A DNA stretch of 64,000 nt from Janthinobacterium sp. TND4EL3 (GCF_900156175.1 NZ_FTMV01000002.1:62001-126000), one strand, 5' to 3'. Positions 19,264-27,735 are shown, numbered from the stretch's first letter. Notes: generated by a model not told the origin, from the sequence alone. Made by a program: numbers and translations.

Positions 19264-20427
19264 TCAGGATGCTTGTTTTGCCGGCGCCACCAGGCGCGCG
19301 CTGGCCGCCACCAGCAGCAGGGCGGCGCCCAGCATGGCGAAGGCGATATTCAGGCTGGTGGCGTGCGCCACGAAGCCGATCACGGCCGGACCGGCCAGGA
19401 TGCCCGCATAGCCGATGGTGGTGATGGCTGCCACCGCCAGGCTGGCCGGCATGGCATGCTGGTTGCCCGCCGCCGTGAACAGGATGGGCACGATGTTCGC
19501 GGCACCCAGGCCGATCAGCACGAAGCCGGCCATGGCGACACCGGCGTGCGGCGCCAGCACGGCCAGGAAGAAGCCGCTGGCCGCGCACAAGCCGCCGAAA
19601 GTAAGCACACGCTTGCCGCCAAAGCGGCTGACCACCTTGTCACCCGTGAAGCGGCCTATCGTCATGGCGATGGCGAAGGCGGCGTAGCCGAGGCCACCCT
19701 TGGCTTCTTCCACGCCGCGCGTGGTGGTGAGGAACAGGGCGCTCCAGTCGAGAATCGCGCCTTCGGCGAGGAAGACGATAAAGCACAGCAGACCGATGAA
19801 AATGACGGCGCCATGCGGCATGACGAACAGCGGCGTCTTTTCGCCGGTCGCTGACGCCGTCGGCAGCAGATGGCCTTGCGCCGCGCCCAGCACGCCGCAC
19901 AGCAGCAGCATCATCACCGCGCAGGACCAGGCCGGCGACAGGCCCAGCCACAGCAGCAGCGCCATGCAGGCCGCGCCGGCGAAGCCGCCCACGCTGAACA
20001 GCGCGTGAAAGCCCGACATCATCGCGCCGCCATTGGCTTTTTCGATGATCACGGCCTGGATATTGATGGCCACGTCGAAGGTGCCCATGGCCGCGCCGAA
20101 GACCAGCAGCACCAGGCCCAGTTGCAGCGGCGTGGCGGCCAGCGCCAGGCCGGGCAGGATGGCGGTCAAGAGCAGGCCGGCGGCGGCGATGACCTTGCGG
20201 CAGCCGAAGCGGGCCGTGAGCATGCCCGTAAACGGCATCGCGCACAGCGAGCCGGCGCCCAGGCACAGCAGCAGGACGCCGAGGGTGGCTTCATCGAGGC
20301 CCAGGCGCGACTTGGCGTAGGGAACCAGCGGGGCCCAGGCGGCCATGCCGAGGCCGGCGGCGAAGAAGACCAGGCGCGTGGCGCGTTGTTGCAAGGTGCC
20401 GGTGAGATGCATGGGGGAGCTTTTCAA
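19264..20427 (-). CDS. MFS transporter (YbjJ-like, probable sugar or metabolite exporter)
   Basis: This 387-residue protein has about 12 hydrophobic helices. The short loop RFGCRKVIAAAG near residue 71 is the MFS motif between helices 2 and 3; a second, VSRFGGKRVLTFGG, lies near 267. The overall pattern (AAWAPLVPYAKSRLGLDEATLGVLLL, FDVAINIQAV) resembles E. coli YbjJ. ATG codons at 20427 and 20412 are both possible starts. The gene follows a DeoR-family regulator by 18 bp on the same strand, so the two form an operon. The substrate is unknown; the DeoR partner hints at a sugar or sugar phosphate. Confidence 0.8.
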   Translation of the reverse strand: MKSSPMHLTGTLQQRATRLVFFAAGLGMAAWAPLVPYAKSRLGLDEATLGVLLLCLGAGSLCAMPFTGMLTARFGCRKVIAAAGLLLTAILPGLALAATPLQLGLVLLVFGAAMGTFDVAINIQAVIIEKANGGAMMSGFHALFSVGGFAGAACMALLLWLGLSPAWSCAVMMLLLCGVLGAAQGHLLPTASATGEKTPLFVMPHGAVIFIGLLCFIVFLAEGAILDWSALFLTTTRGVEEAKGGLGYAAFAIAMTIGRFTGDKVVSRFGGKRVLTFGGLCAASGFFLAVLAPHAGVAMAGFVLIGLGAANIVPILFTAAGNQHAMPASLAVAAITTIGYAGILAGPAVIGFVAHATSLNIAFAMLGAALLLVAASARLVAPAKQAS

Positions 20428-20445
20428 GAGTCGGGGTGGATAAGA

Positions 20446-21216
20446 TCAGGCGCGGGCGCGCAACACTTGCACGCCCAGCCGCTCAAAGGCGGCGGCATGC
20501 GTGGCATCGGCGTCCGCTTCCAGCACCAGGTGCTGCAGCAAGCCTGTGGCCAGCACGCCGAAGGGTGCGGCCGTGCCCAGCTTGTCGCTGGTGGCGGCCA
20601 CGACGACGGCTTTGCTGGCGCCGGCGATGCTGCGCTTGAACTCGGCCTCGTCGTAATTGAATGCCGTCACGCCCGCCTCCGCATCGGCACCGCAGGCACC
20701 GAGGAAGCACAGGTCGGGATGCATGCGCTCGACCGTGCGCAGCGCCTGCGGACCGAGGCTGGCGCCCGCGCGGCGGTCGACCCTGCCACCGGCCATGATC
20801 AGCTCGATCTCGGGACGTTCCATGAGCGCCATGGCAATGGATGGGGCGTTGGTGATGACGGTGAGCGCCAACGGTGGCAGGGCGCAGGCGATGGCCAGGT
20901 TGGTCGAGCCCGCGTCGAGAAACAGCACCTGGCCGGCGCGCACGAGCGACACGGCCGCCTGCGCCAGGCGCGCCTTGCGTTCGGGCGCCGCCTGCTTGCG
21001 CTGCGTCAAGGTACCGCCGTCGGGCGCCAGCGGCAGGGCGCCGCCATACACGCGCTGGCACAGTCCGGCCGCCGCCATCTCGCGCAAGTCGCGCCGTATC
21101 GTGTCTTCCGACACATCGAGTTGGCGCGCCAGGTCCAGCGCCAGCACGCGGCCGTCGGCGTGCAATTGTTGCTGGATCAGTGCGTGGCGTTGTTTGAGGA
21201 GCAGGGTGGCGGACAT
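20446..21216 (-). CDS. DeoR-family transcriptional regulator
   Basis: The product has 256 residues. An N-terminal DeoR winged HTH at about residues 6-60 contains the signature RVLALDLARQLDVSEDTIRRDLREM, followed by GGALP. The C-terminal sugar-phosphate-binding (isomerase-like) domain at about 77-240 has LDAGSTNLAIA near 98, VITNAPSIA near 120 and FLGACGADAEAGVTAF near 175. It probably represses itself and the downstream MFS gene through the repeats just upstream (21231-21270). The inducer is probably a phosphorylated sugar, by family analogy. Confidence 0.88.
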   Translation of the reverse strand: MSATLLLKQRHALIQQQLHADGRVLALDLARQLDVSEDTIRRDLREMAAAGLCQRVYGGALPLAPDGGTLTQRKQAAPERKARLAQAAVSLVRAGQVLFLDAGSTNLAIACALPPLALTVITNAPSIAMALMERPEIELIMAGGRVDRRAGASLGPQALRTVERMHPDLCFLGACGADAEAGVTAFNYDEAEFKRSIAGASKAVVVAATSDKLGTAAPFGVLATGLLQHLVLEADADATHAAAFERLGVQVLRARA

Positions 21217-21230
21217 GGGTATATGATGAA

Positions 21231-21270
21231 ACGTGCATGAATGTGCATGAATATACGCAAACGTGCAAAT
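21231..21270. promoter_or_regulatory. 10-bp-phased direct repeats, candidate DeoR operator
   Basis: Consecutive decamers ACGTGCATGA, ATGTGCATGA, ATATACGCAA and ACGTGCAAAT lie 15-54 bp upstream of the deoR-type start codon. Three contain a GTGCAWGA/GTGCAA core on the same helix face. DeoR-family proteins often bind several phased repeats. Confidence 0.5.
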
Positions 21271-21363
21271 GAAGTCAAGCGTACAGCATGGCGCCGTAAA
21301 ATATTGCCGAAAAGATATAAATTCTGTTAGTGTTGTAAAAATTGGAATAAATAAAGGAATGCC

Positions 21364-21612
21364 ATGCTGTCACGTACATCGTTGCTGGCCATTTTGCTGG
21401 GCCGTGCCATGCGCCGTCATGGATGGGGAATGCTGGGTGCGGTATTGTTGCTAAATGTCATGCACTGGATGCGCCACAGTACGCTGGACTGGAGCGATGC
21501 GCGCGACTCCCTGTTCTTGCTGTTGATCTATCTGGGCCTGGCCATGCTGTTGGAATACAAGCGCCTGCGCGACGCGGAGGAAGCTTCGGCAGCCGCCGAA
21601 GATGGCCGTTAA
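21364..21612 (+). CDS. small membrane protein of unknown function
   Basis: The product has 82 residues with two predicted membrane helices, at about residues 20-33 (WGMLGAVLLLNVMHW) and 46-63 (LFLLLIYLGLAMLLEY), a basic N-terminus (GRAMRRHGW) and an acidic cytoplasmic tail (RDAEEASAAAEDGR). AAAGGA lies 6 bp before the ATG. An AT-rich, promoter-like stretch is at 21300-21350. It is divergent from the DeoR gene and convergent with the YkgJ gene. The family was not recognised. Confidence 0.6.
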   Translation: MLSRTSLLAILLGRAMRRHGWGMLGAVLLLNVMHWMRHSTLDWSDARDSLFLLLIYLGLAMLLEYKRLRDAEEASAAAEDGR

Positions 21613-21638
21613 GCGGTAAAGATGACAGGGGCTACTGC

Positions 21639-21914
21639 TCAGGGTGCCGTCAGCCGTTCCAGTTCGTCCAGCCAGCGGATGGCATGTTCGCGGCTGTTGC
21701 CGCACATATCCTCGGATGGCTGCAATCCGCCGCAAAACGCGGGCCGCTCCGGCTGGCCAAAGATCTTGCAGCGGTTGTCGTCGGCCAGCTGAATGCAGCG
21801 CACGCCCGCAGGCTTGCCATCCGGCATGCCGGGAATCGGGCTGGTGATGGACGGTGCGGTGCAGCAGGCGCCGCAGGAAGGGCGGCATGCCAGGGAAACG
21901 GCGGGGGAAGGCAT
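21639..21914 (-). CDS. YkgJ-family cysteine-cluster protein
   Basis: The product has 91 residues. The Cys pattern C-x3-C-x2-CC ([10 protein letters not shown]) near residues 9-18, followed by [28 protein letters not shown] near 40-67, is the YkgJ/UPF0153 signature of a putative Fe-S or zinc-binding protein. The start at 21914 ([18 protein letters not shown]) has the cluster close to the N-terminus, as in the family; the 24 codons before it are probably untranslated. The function of the family is not established. Confidence 0.8.
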   Translation of the reverse strand: MPSPAVSLACRPSCGACCTAPSITSPIPGMPDGKPAGVRCIQLADDNRCKIFGQPERPAFCGGLQPSEDMCGNSREHAIRWLDELERLTAP

Positions 21915-22013
21915 GGCGGCAGGCTGGAAAAGAATCTGGGGCCGACAGTATAGCAAGCCGGCCCCGATGTCACGGCTCAGATCCACTCCGAATAACCTCT
22001 TGCAACTTCACAC

Positions 22014-22883
22014 CTAGCGCACGACGCTGATGCGCTTGCCCGACAAGGTGCGGCGCAGCGGATCGCCATGCACGGTGATGCGGCCCGAGCCGCTGGTGCG
22101 GGCATTGACTTCGCTTTGCACGGTGACGTCGATGTCGCCGGAACCATTGCTCGCCAGGTAGGCGACGTCGCTGCTCAGCGCCGCCAGGTTGATGTCGCCC
22201 GAGCCGTTGACGTTGGTGTCGAGGCGCTGCACGGCGCCGCTGGCGCTGATGTTGCCGGAGCCGTTGACTGCCACGTTGATGCGCTCACCTCTTACGTCAC
22301 CCAGCTGGATACGGCCCGAGCCATTCTGCACGGCATCCGTATTGCCGCTGGCAAGGGCCGCCGCGTTGATGCTGCCCGAGCCATTGTTGGCCACGTCGAA
22401 GCGGCCTACCTTGCCGGACAGCTCGCTCTTCATCGAGCCGCGCTGCACCAGGCTGAAGTCCTGGCCGTTGAAACCACTGGCCACCAGGCGGCCCGAGCCT
22501 GAGACATTGATCTTGCTCAAGCGCGGCGTCGTGTAGATGACATGGATGCCGTTGCCGCTACGAATGTTGCTGTCACTCCAGATGCGCAGGGTATTGCCGT
22601 TCACGTCGCTGTGGATCAGCGGCTGCAGATTGCTGTCCGCCTCGATCACCAGCGAGGTCGCCGGCCCGACGCGCACGTCGATCTTGATATCGATGCGCTT
22701 CATGCTGTCGATGTCGAGTGTGTCGATGTTGCTGACCTGGCGCACGTCGCGGCTCACTTGCTCGTTGCCCTGGATGGTATGGCTCCCCGAGTCGGCATGG
22801 CGCACTTCGCCATCGCCGGGGTTGATGACGATGGCGCAACCGCCAAGGGCAAGGGCACAGCACAGGGCCAGCAGGGTACGCAT
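22014..22883 (-). CDS. GIN-domain (DUF2807) lipoprotein
   Basis: The product has 289 residues. The lipobox LGGC at residues 13-16 follows a short hydrophobic leader, so the mature protein is probably lipid-anchored. Two GIN-type beta-helix domains follow, at about 50-150 and 150-270. The recurrent NGSG/SGSG turns (NVSGSG, NNGSGSI, QNGSGRI, VNGSGNI, VNGSGDI, SNGSGDI, TSGSGRI) space about 20 residues apart and mark parallel beta-helix rungs. Function in proteobacteria is unknown; surface or envelope sensing is a guess. It is monocistronic. Confidence 0.82.
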   Translation of the reverse strand: MRTLLALCCALALGGCAIVINPGDGEVRHADSGSHTIQGNEQVSRDVRQVSNIDTLDIDSMKRIDIKIDVRVGPATSLVIEADSNLQPLIHSDVNGNTLRIWSDSNIRSGNGIHVIYTTPRLSKINVSGSGRLVASGFNGQDFSLVQRGSMKSELSGKVGRFDVANNGSGSINAAALASGNTDAVQNGSGRIQLGDVRGERINVAVNGSGNISASGAVQRLDTNVNGSGDINLAALSSDVAYLASNGSGDIDVTVQSEVNARTSGSGRITVHGDPLRRTLSGKRISVVR

Positions 22884-23163
22884 GGTGTTTCCTTTATGAT
22901 TGTTTTAGTGCGGAACAAGAAAAAAGCCGGCTGCCGCGCCGCGGCTGCCGTGCTGTCGATGACAAGATAGCAAAGCGCTTATCGTCGCTGAACGCCAATG
23001 CGATGAACTGCGCAAAACGGGGGCTGAACTGCGTTTTTCCTTGCCCGAGACTGTCTGCCGGCGGCGCTGCTCCAGGCGCGGCCTGCGCCAGGCGCAAGCG
23101 CATGGAGATGTCTGAGCTAAGCCGCATGAAGGGCCGCATTGTGATCCGGCGGCTTTGCGCCTT

Positions 23164-23184
23164 GGTATACTGTCACTGTATACC
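23164..23184. promoter_or_regulatory. perfect inverted repeat GGTATAC-N7-GTATACC
   Basis: Seven-base arms are separated by TGTCACT. The site also contains CTGT-N8-ACCG, one base away from the LexA consensus CTGT-N8-ACAG, and a TATACT -10-like hexamer. No gene starts within 200 bp downstream. It is an operator or small-RNA promoter candidate. Confidence 0.35.
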
Positions 23185-23355
23185 GTCGCCTATTGATGTG
23201 TCGTAATGGAAAATTTGCCTGAATTGCACGATTGAAGGCAGGCGTGGCGTCATGCTTCTGCCGCGCCGGCATGGGACGGCGTGGACGCGAAGGGTACAAT
23301 GCCTGTGCTTTGTTGCAGGGTGCGAGGCCACTGCGTAGTGTCAGTGGCCCTCCGC

Positions 23356-23384
23356 TTGACCTTGACGGCAGACAGGTCTAATAT
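23356..23384 (+). promoter_or_regulatory. sigma-70 promoter of the tetR-family gene
   Basis: TTGACC at 23356-23361 and TAATAT at 23379-23384 are separated by an ideal 17 bp; transcription should start near 23391. Confidence 0.7.
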
Positions 23385-23395
23385 TAATGACTCAA

Positions 23396-23408
23396 AAGTA
23401 AGTTACTT
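23396..23408. promoter_or_regulatory. palindromic operator AAGTAA-G-TTACTT
   Basis: This perfect 13-bp palindrome begins just after the predicted transcription start and ends 10 bp before the tetR-family start codon, a typical place for autorepression. Confidence 0.55.
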
Positions 23409-23418
23409 GGAAAGACAC

Positions 23419-24069
23419 ATGCAAGCCCCGACTGATACCAAGCCCCGCTGGGAGCGGCGCAAGGATGCCCGCCCCCAGGAATTGCTCGCCGCCGCCCTCG
23501 ACCTCTTCGTCGAACGGGGCTTCGCGTCGACGCGGCTGGAAGATGTGGCCAAGCGGGCGGGTGTGTCGAAGGGCACCCTGTACCTGTACTTCGAGAATAA
23601 GCAGGAACTGTTCAAGGCCGTGGTGCGCGACAATATGGTGCAGTCGATCGGCGAGGCGGAAAACAGCATGGCCGCCTCGGAAGAGTGCAGCGCCGACTTG
23701 CTGCGCAAGGTGATGATGCAATGGTGGGAAGAGTTCGGTGCCACCAAACTGGCCGGCTTGACCAAGCTGATGATGGCCGAAGCGAACAATTTCCCGGAAT
23801 TGGCGCAGTTTTACAACGAAGAAGTCGTCACGCGCGGCCATGCGCTGATCGTCAGCCTGCTGGAACGGGGCATGCAGCGCGGCGAATTCCGCCAGGTCGA
23901 TCCCGTGCTGGTCAGCACCATCCTCGGCGCGCCCGTCACCATGCTGATGATGTGGACACATTCCTTCCTGCCATGCGAGGTCAAGAACATCGACCCGCTT
24001 GCCTACATGGATGCCTTTATCGACATGAGCTTGCGCAGCCTGCAGGTGGAGGCGCCCGGGAAAAGCTGA
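23419..24069 (+). CDS. TetR/AcrR-family regulator
   Basis: The product has 216 residues. The TetR HTH spans about residues 15-62 (ELLAAALDLFVERGFASTRLEDVAKRAGVSKGTLYLYFENKQELF, in part), followed by a helical ligand-binding domain resembling the TetR_C/AcrR type (MMAEANNFPELAQFYNEEVV near 117). The start at 23419 is 10 bp from the palindrome and has GGAAAG upstream; the longer in-frame start lies before the promoter and cannot be used from it. Position ahead of pcm, a rhodanese gene and tolC suggests control of an efflux outer-membrane channel. The ligand is unknown. Confidence 0.88.
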   Translation: MQAPTDTKPRWERRKDARPQELLAAALDLFVERGFASTRLEDVAKRAGVSKGTLYLYFENKQELFKAVVRDNMVQSIGEAENSMAASEECSADLLRKVMMQWWEEFGATKLAGLTKLMMAEANNFPELAQFYNEEVVTRGHALIVSLLERGMQRGEFRQVDPVLVSTILGAPVTMLMMWTHSFLPCEVKNIDPLAYMDAFIDMSLRSLQVEAPGKS

Positions 24070-24238
24070 CGTGCGGAGCCCGCCGCCACCGTTCAGTTGC
24101 CCCTTTTCCAAGGTTCGCCCCCTCAAATCTGCAGATCGTCGCAAATTTCCTCCATTCCCCGTCTTTATGGTTAACATGTGCTTTCAGCCAGTTCAACGAT
24201 AAAATGGCGGATTATTACTTCACTTACCGAGTCCAAAG

Positions 24239-24889
24239 ATGAATATCGAACAAGCCCGCTTCAATATGATCGAACAGCAAATCCGTCCATGGGACGTACT
24301 GGATCTCGACGTGCTGGAGTTGTTGAACGTGGTCAAGCGTGAAGATTTCGTGCCGGCCGCCTATAAAAACCTGGCCTTCGTCGACACCGAAATTCCACTG
24401 GGCGGCGGCGAATGCATGTTCACGCCGAAGCTGGAAGCACGCATTTTGCAAGATGTAGCAGTCAAGAAGCATGAAAATGTGCTGGAAATCGGCACCGGCA
24501 GCGGCTATATGGCCGCTCTGCTGGCGCACAAGGCGCGTCATGTGACGAGCGTGGAAATCGTTCCCCAATTGAAAACCCTGGCCGAACAGAACCTGGCCGC
24601 CAATGGCGTGACCAACGTGACCGTGGAACTGGGCGACGGTGCCCAGGGCTGGAGCAAGGGTGCACCGTACGACGTGATCGTCGTGTCCGGCGCCCTGTCC
24701 GTGCTGCCGGAAGCGCTGTTGCAACAAGTGAAAGTGGGCGGCCGCATCCTGGCCATCATCGGCGAAGCGCCGATCATGTCGGCGCACCTGATCACGCGCA
24801 GCTCGGACAAGGCCTACGACACGCGCAAGCTGTTTGAAACCAACGTCACGCCGCTGCAAGCCGTGGCGCCGTCGCACTTCCAGTTCTGA
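24239..24889 (+). CDS. protein-L-isoaspartate O-methyltransferase family protein
   Basis: This 216-residue SAM-dependent methyltransferase has the motif I region VLEIGTGSGYMAALLAHKA near residues 81-99 and the N-terminal NMIEQQIRPWDVLD typical of Pcm homologues located next to tolC in betaproteobacteria. Pcm repairs isoaspartate residues. This shorter branch is annotated as Pcm by homology, but the substrate-binding TxS motif of classical Pcm is not evident, so true repair activity is uncertain. It is 13 bp upstream of the rhodanese gene. Confidence 0.82.
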   Translation: MNIEQARFNMIEQQIRPWDVLDLDVLELLNVVKREDFVPAAYKNLAFVDTEIPLGGGECMFTPKLEARILQDVAVKKHENVLEIGTGSGYMAALLAHKARHVTSVEIVPQLKTLAEQNLAANGVTNVTVELGDGAQGWSKGAPYDVIVVSGALSVLPEALLQQVKVGGRILAIIGEAPIMSAHLITRSSDKAYDTRKLFETNVTPLQAVAPSHFQF

Positions 24890-24902
24890 GGCGACCCATT
24901 CG

Positions 24903-25226
24903 ATGGAGCATTTGAGTGCACCGCAGCTGGCCGCCTGGCTCGCTGACCCTTCGCGCCCGCGCCCTGTATTGCTGGACGTGCGCGAGCAGTGGGAGTTCGA
25001 GCTGTGCCACCTCGATGGCGCCACCCTGATGCAGATGAACTCGATTCCTGCGCGCATCGATGACCTCGATGAAGACGCCGAGATCGTCTGCATCTGCCAT
25101 CACGGCATGCGCAGCATGCAAGTGGCGGCCTTCCTGGAACGCAATGGTTTTGGCAAGATCAGTAATTTGACGGGCGGCGTTCACGCCTGGGCGCTGCAAG
25201 TCGACAACGCCATGCCGAAATACTAA
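24903..25226 (+). CDS. rhodanese-like domain protein (single domain)
   Basis: The product has 107 residues. The single rhodanese domain starts LLDVREQWEFELCHLDGA near residue 23. The active-site loop is CHHGMRSM near residue 64, with the catalytic Cys and Arg; the end is NLTGGVHAWALQVD. Such proteins transfer sulfane sulfur or act in sulfur signalling. The ATG at 24903 follows pcm by 13 bp. The longer frame starting inside pcm is not credible. Confidence 0.88.
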   Translation: MEHLSAPQLAAWLADPSRPRPVLLDVREQWEFELCHLDGATLMQMNSIPARIDDLDEDAEIVCICHHGMRSMQVAAFLERNGFGKISNLTGGVHAWALQVDNAMPKY

Positions 25227-25250
25227 GTTAATTCGCAGTAGATGCACTCC

Positions 25251-25274
25251 CAGGCATGCCATCGGGCATGCCTG
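25251..25274. other. hairpin before tolC
   Basis: CAGGCATGC-c-atc-g-GGCATGCCTG is a strong inverted repeat in the rhodanese-tolC gap. No T tract follows, so it is more likely an mRNA-processing or stabilising structure than a terminator. Confidence 0.35.
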
Positions 25275-25369
25275 CGGAGGCCTGTACCCCGCTCACCCGG
25301 CGGGCGCAAGGCAAGCGGTAGCAGATTTTTGATTCCATCAACTTTTGACGACTCCAACGGAGAAATGCA

Positions 25370-26710
25370 ATGCGGAAACCCCTTATCGCCGTACTGATGA
25401 CCAGCGCCTTTGTCTCGATGACATCTACGCTGCCAGCGCAGGCGGCCGATCTCATCCAGGTGTACCAGCAGGCGCTGGCCAATGACGCGCAGTACGCCAG
25501 CGCGCGCGCGGCCCTGTCGGCCGGGATGGAGCGGGTTCCGCAGGGGATGGCAGGCTTGCTGCCGCAAATCTCCGCGTCGGGCAGCAATACGCGTGGCAAT
25601 CAGGAACAGATTATCCAGAATAATGGCGGCAACAAGATCACCTCGCCGTCTGTCAATGTGCGCACGAACAGCTACAACCTGACCCTGGCGCAGCCGCTGT
25701 TCCGCTGGGATCGCTGGGAAACCTATCAGCAAAGCAAGCTGGCGCAGGCAATTGCGGAAGCGCAATTTGCGCAAGTCCAGCAAGACCTGATCACGCGCGT
25801 GGCGCAGGCGTATTTCGACGTGCTCAGCGCGCAGGACAACCTGGGCGCCACCCAGGCGCAGAAGGTCGCCACGACGGAGCAGCTGGCGTCGGCCAAGCGC
25901 AATTTTGAAGTCGGTACGCAAACGATTACCGACACGCACGAAGCGCAAGCGGCCTACGACCTGGTGGTGGCGCAGGAATTTGCCGCCATCAATGACTTGG
26001 CCAACAAGCGCAGCGCCCTGCAAACCATCATTGGCGAAGCGCCAACGAATCTGGCGCCGATGCGCACGGGCGTCGTCATCAGCGCGCCGGAACCGGCCGC
26101 CATCGAACCGTGGGTGTCGTCCGCCGAAGAGCAGAACTACGGCGTCGTCACGGCCCAGTTCAACGTGGAATCGGCCAAGCGCGACATCGGCCGCAACCGC
26201 GCCGGCCACTACCCGACCTTGGACCTGATCGCCAACACGGGCCATACCTACACTTCCGGTGGCGGCAATGGCAACGGGAACAACAATAACGCCATCGGCG
26301 TGCAGTGGAGCATCCCCATCTTCAGCGGCTTTGCCGTCACGAGCAAGGTGCGCGAATCGATTGCGCTGGAAAACAAGGCCCGCAACGACCTGGAGACGGC
26401 ACGACGTACGGCGGCCCTGGGCGCGCGCCAGGCTTTCCTCGGCGTCAACAGCGGCCTGGCGCAAGTGAAGGCGCTGGAAGCGGCGGAAGTGTCGAGCAAA
26501 TCGGCGCTGGAATCGAACCAGCTCGGCTACCAGGTGGGCGTGCGCATCAATATCGACGTCTTGAATGCACAGAAACAATTGTTCTCGACGCAGAAAGACC
26601 TGTCGAAAGCCCGCTACGACACCATCATGAACGGCTTGCGCCTGAAGGCGGCCGCCGGCACCCTGAAGGAAACGGACTTGATGCCGGTCAACGCCTTGCT
26701 CGTCAAGTAA
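25370..26710 (+). CDS. tolC: TolC-family outer-membrane efflux channel
   Basis: The product has 446 residues. The signal peptide covers residues 1-25 (ending LPAQAA). Two repeated outer-membrane-efflux-protein halves follow, at about 28-215 and 235-430, with the coiled-coil periplasmic tunnel segments (QSKLAQAIAEAQFAQVQQDL near 122; ARRTAALGARQAFLGVNSG near 345) and beta-strand segments (LTLAQPLFRWDRWETY near 105; GVQWSIPIFSGFAV near 310). It forms a trimer that exports drugs or proteins with inner-membrane pumps. No RND or ABC partner is adjacent, so it probably serves several pumps. It starts 143 bp after the rhodanese gene and ends in its own terminator. Confidence 0.92.
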   Translation: MRKPLIAVLMTSAFVSMTSTLPAQAADLIQVYQQALANDAQYASARAALSAGMERVPQGMAGLLPQISASGSNTRGNQEQIIQNNGGNKITSPSVNVRTNSYNLTLAQPLFRWDRWETYQQSKLAQAIAEAQFAQVQQDLITRVAQAYFDVLSAQDNLGATQAQKVATTEQLASAKRNFEVGTQTITDTHEAQAAYDLVVAQEFAAINDLANKRSALQTIIGEAPTNLAPMRTGVVISAPEPAAIEPWVSSAEEQNYGVVTAQFNVESAKRDIGRNRAGHYPTLDLIANTGHTYTSGGGNGNGNNNNAIGVQWSIPIFSGFAVTSKVRESIALENKARNDLETARRTAALGARQAFLGVNSGLAQVKALEAAEVSSKSALESNQLGYQVGVRINIDVLNAQKQLFSTQKDLSKARYDTIMNGLRLKAAAGTLKETDLMPVNALLVK

Positions 26711-26730
26711 GCGCGCTCTTGCTCTACATG

Positions 26731-26764
26731 AAAACCAGCACCGGCAACGGCGCTGGTTTTTTTT
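26731..26764 (+). terminator. terminator after tolC
   Basis: AAAACCAGC and GCTGGTTTT pair around ACCGGCAACGGC and run into T8, 20 bp beyond the tolC stop. Confidence 0.9.
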
Positions 26765-26766
26765 GG

Positions 26767-27735
26767 CTATGTCACCGTCAAGCGTGGGAACTCTCCCAGT
26801 GTTGCCTTCAATAATGTTTCCGGAGAGCGGATACGCCCGGCGTCCAGTATCCAGCGCCACCCCAGGTAATTCGGCAGATAACGGCTGGCCACGCCATGGA
26901 AGATGCGCAGCCATTCCCGCAAGCGGCTGTGATACGCGTTGACGTTCTGCACGTGGGCGGCGCCCTGCACGCGGATGCCGGCGTGCAAGTTGACGGCCCG
27001 GTGGCTGATGCCCGCTGCACGGGCGAAGGCGCGATAGGCGGCGTGGCCGTCGGTGACCAGCAAGACGTCCTTGTCGATCACGGGTGGCAGGCAGGCATGC
27101 AGTTGGACCTTGGTCAGCGCCCCTTTTCCCGTGACGAAATCGAGGGTTTGTCCCGTGCGGTCGCGCGCCACCAAGATGCAGACCTGTTCACTGGAAATGC
27201 CGCGCTGGCGGGCGTGGCCGCCCCGGCGGCGCGCCGGACGCGTCAGATGCCTGGATCCCTTTTCCGATTCCAGCAGATACAGCTCGTCGGCCTCGGCGAT
27301 GCCGTGCAGGCACAGCGGCCGGTCCGTCCTGGCGAGCGTCAAAAACCGGTGGCGCCAGCGGAAGGCGGTGTTGCGGTGCACGTTCAGTTGTCGCGCTGCC
27401 TGGCGCACGGAAGCCGATGCCAGCAGGCAATCGGCGTAGGCTAGCCATAAGGTCTTGTGGCGCAGGCGCGCCAGCGGCGTGCCGGTGAGCGCATTGAAGG
27501 TGCGGCCGCACGGCACGCAGCGGTAGCGCTGCAGTCCGTGCGCATGGCCGTGCCGGTGCGCATGGCTGCTGTGGCAGGCGGGACAGTGTAGCCGCTGCCG
27601 GGCCACGCTTTCGACCAGTGCCACAGCGGCGTTCTGCGATCCTGCCCCGGGCAGCAGGGTGGCGCTGGCCAGACGCTGGCGACGGCTCAGTGCGGTGAAC
27701 TGGGCGATGAAGGTTTTCCATTCGGCTGGCTGCAT
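26767..27735 (-). mobile_element. IS1595-type insertion sequence: transposase gene, apparently intact
   Basis: This 322-residue DDE transposase has an N-terminal zinc ribbon (CPAC at 51-54, CVPC at 73-76), an HTH (ASVRQAARQLNVHRNTAFRWRHRF near 107) and the ISXO2-like catalytic core. Catalytic residues fall in AEADELYLLE near 143, LLVTDGHAAY near 216 and the VNAYHSRLREWLR region near 261. No stop or frameshift was seen. The gene ends 3 bp from the tolC terminator. Terminal inverted repeats and a target duplication could not be identified, so the element boundaries are those of the gene only. Confidence 0.8.

Larger units (their letters stand above)
22884..23418. other. 535-bp intergenic region
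   Basis: No convincing gene was found. From left to right it holds the leader of the GIN gene, a GC-rich hairpin near 22929-22952 (GCCGGCTGCCGCGCCGCGGC) next to A6, the 21-bp palindrome at 23164-23184, and the promoter/operator of tetR at 23356-23408. An 8-codon reading frame (ATG at 23206) lacks a ribosome-binding site. Confidence 0.5.

Noticed and set aside
19870-21240. 456-codon plus-strand frame over the MFS/DeoR genes
   Set aside because: It is antisense to two supported genes; extreme Gly/Gln/His composition.
23206-23232. 8-codon ORF after the isolated palindrome
   Set aside because: No ribosome-binding site in front of it and too short to judge.
25223-26914. 563-codon open frame antisense to tolC
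   Set aside because: It covers the tolC gene, its terminator and part of the IS; no start signal or family match.
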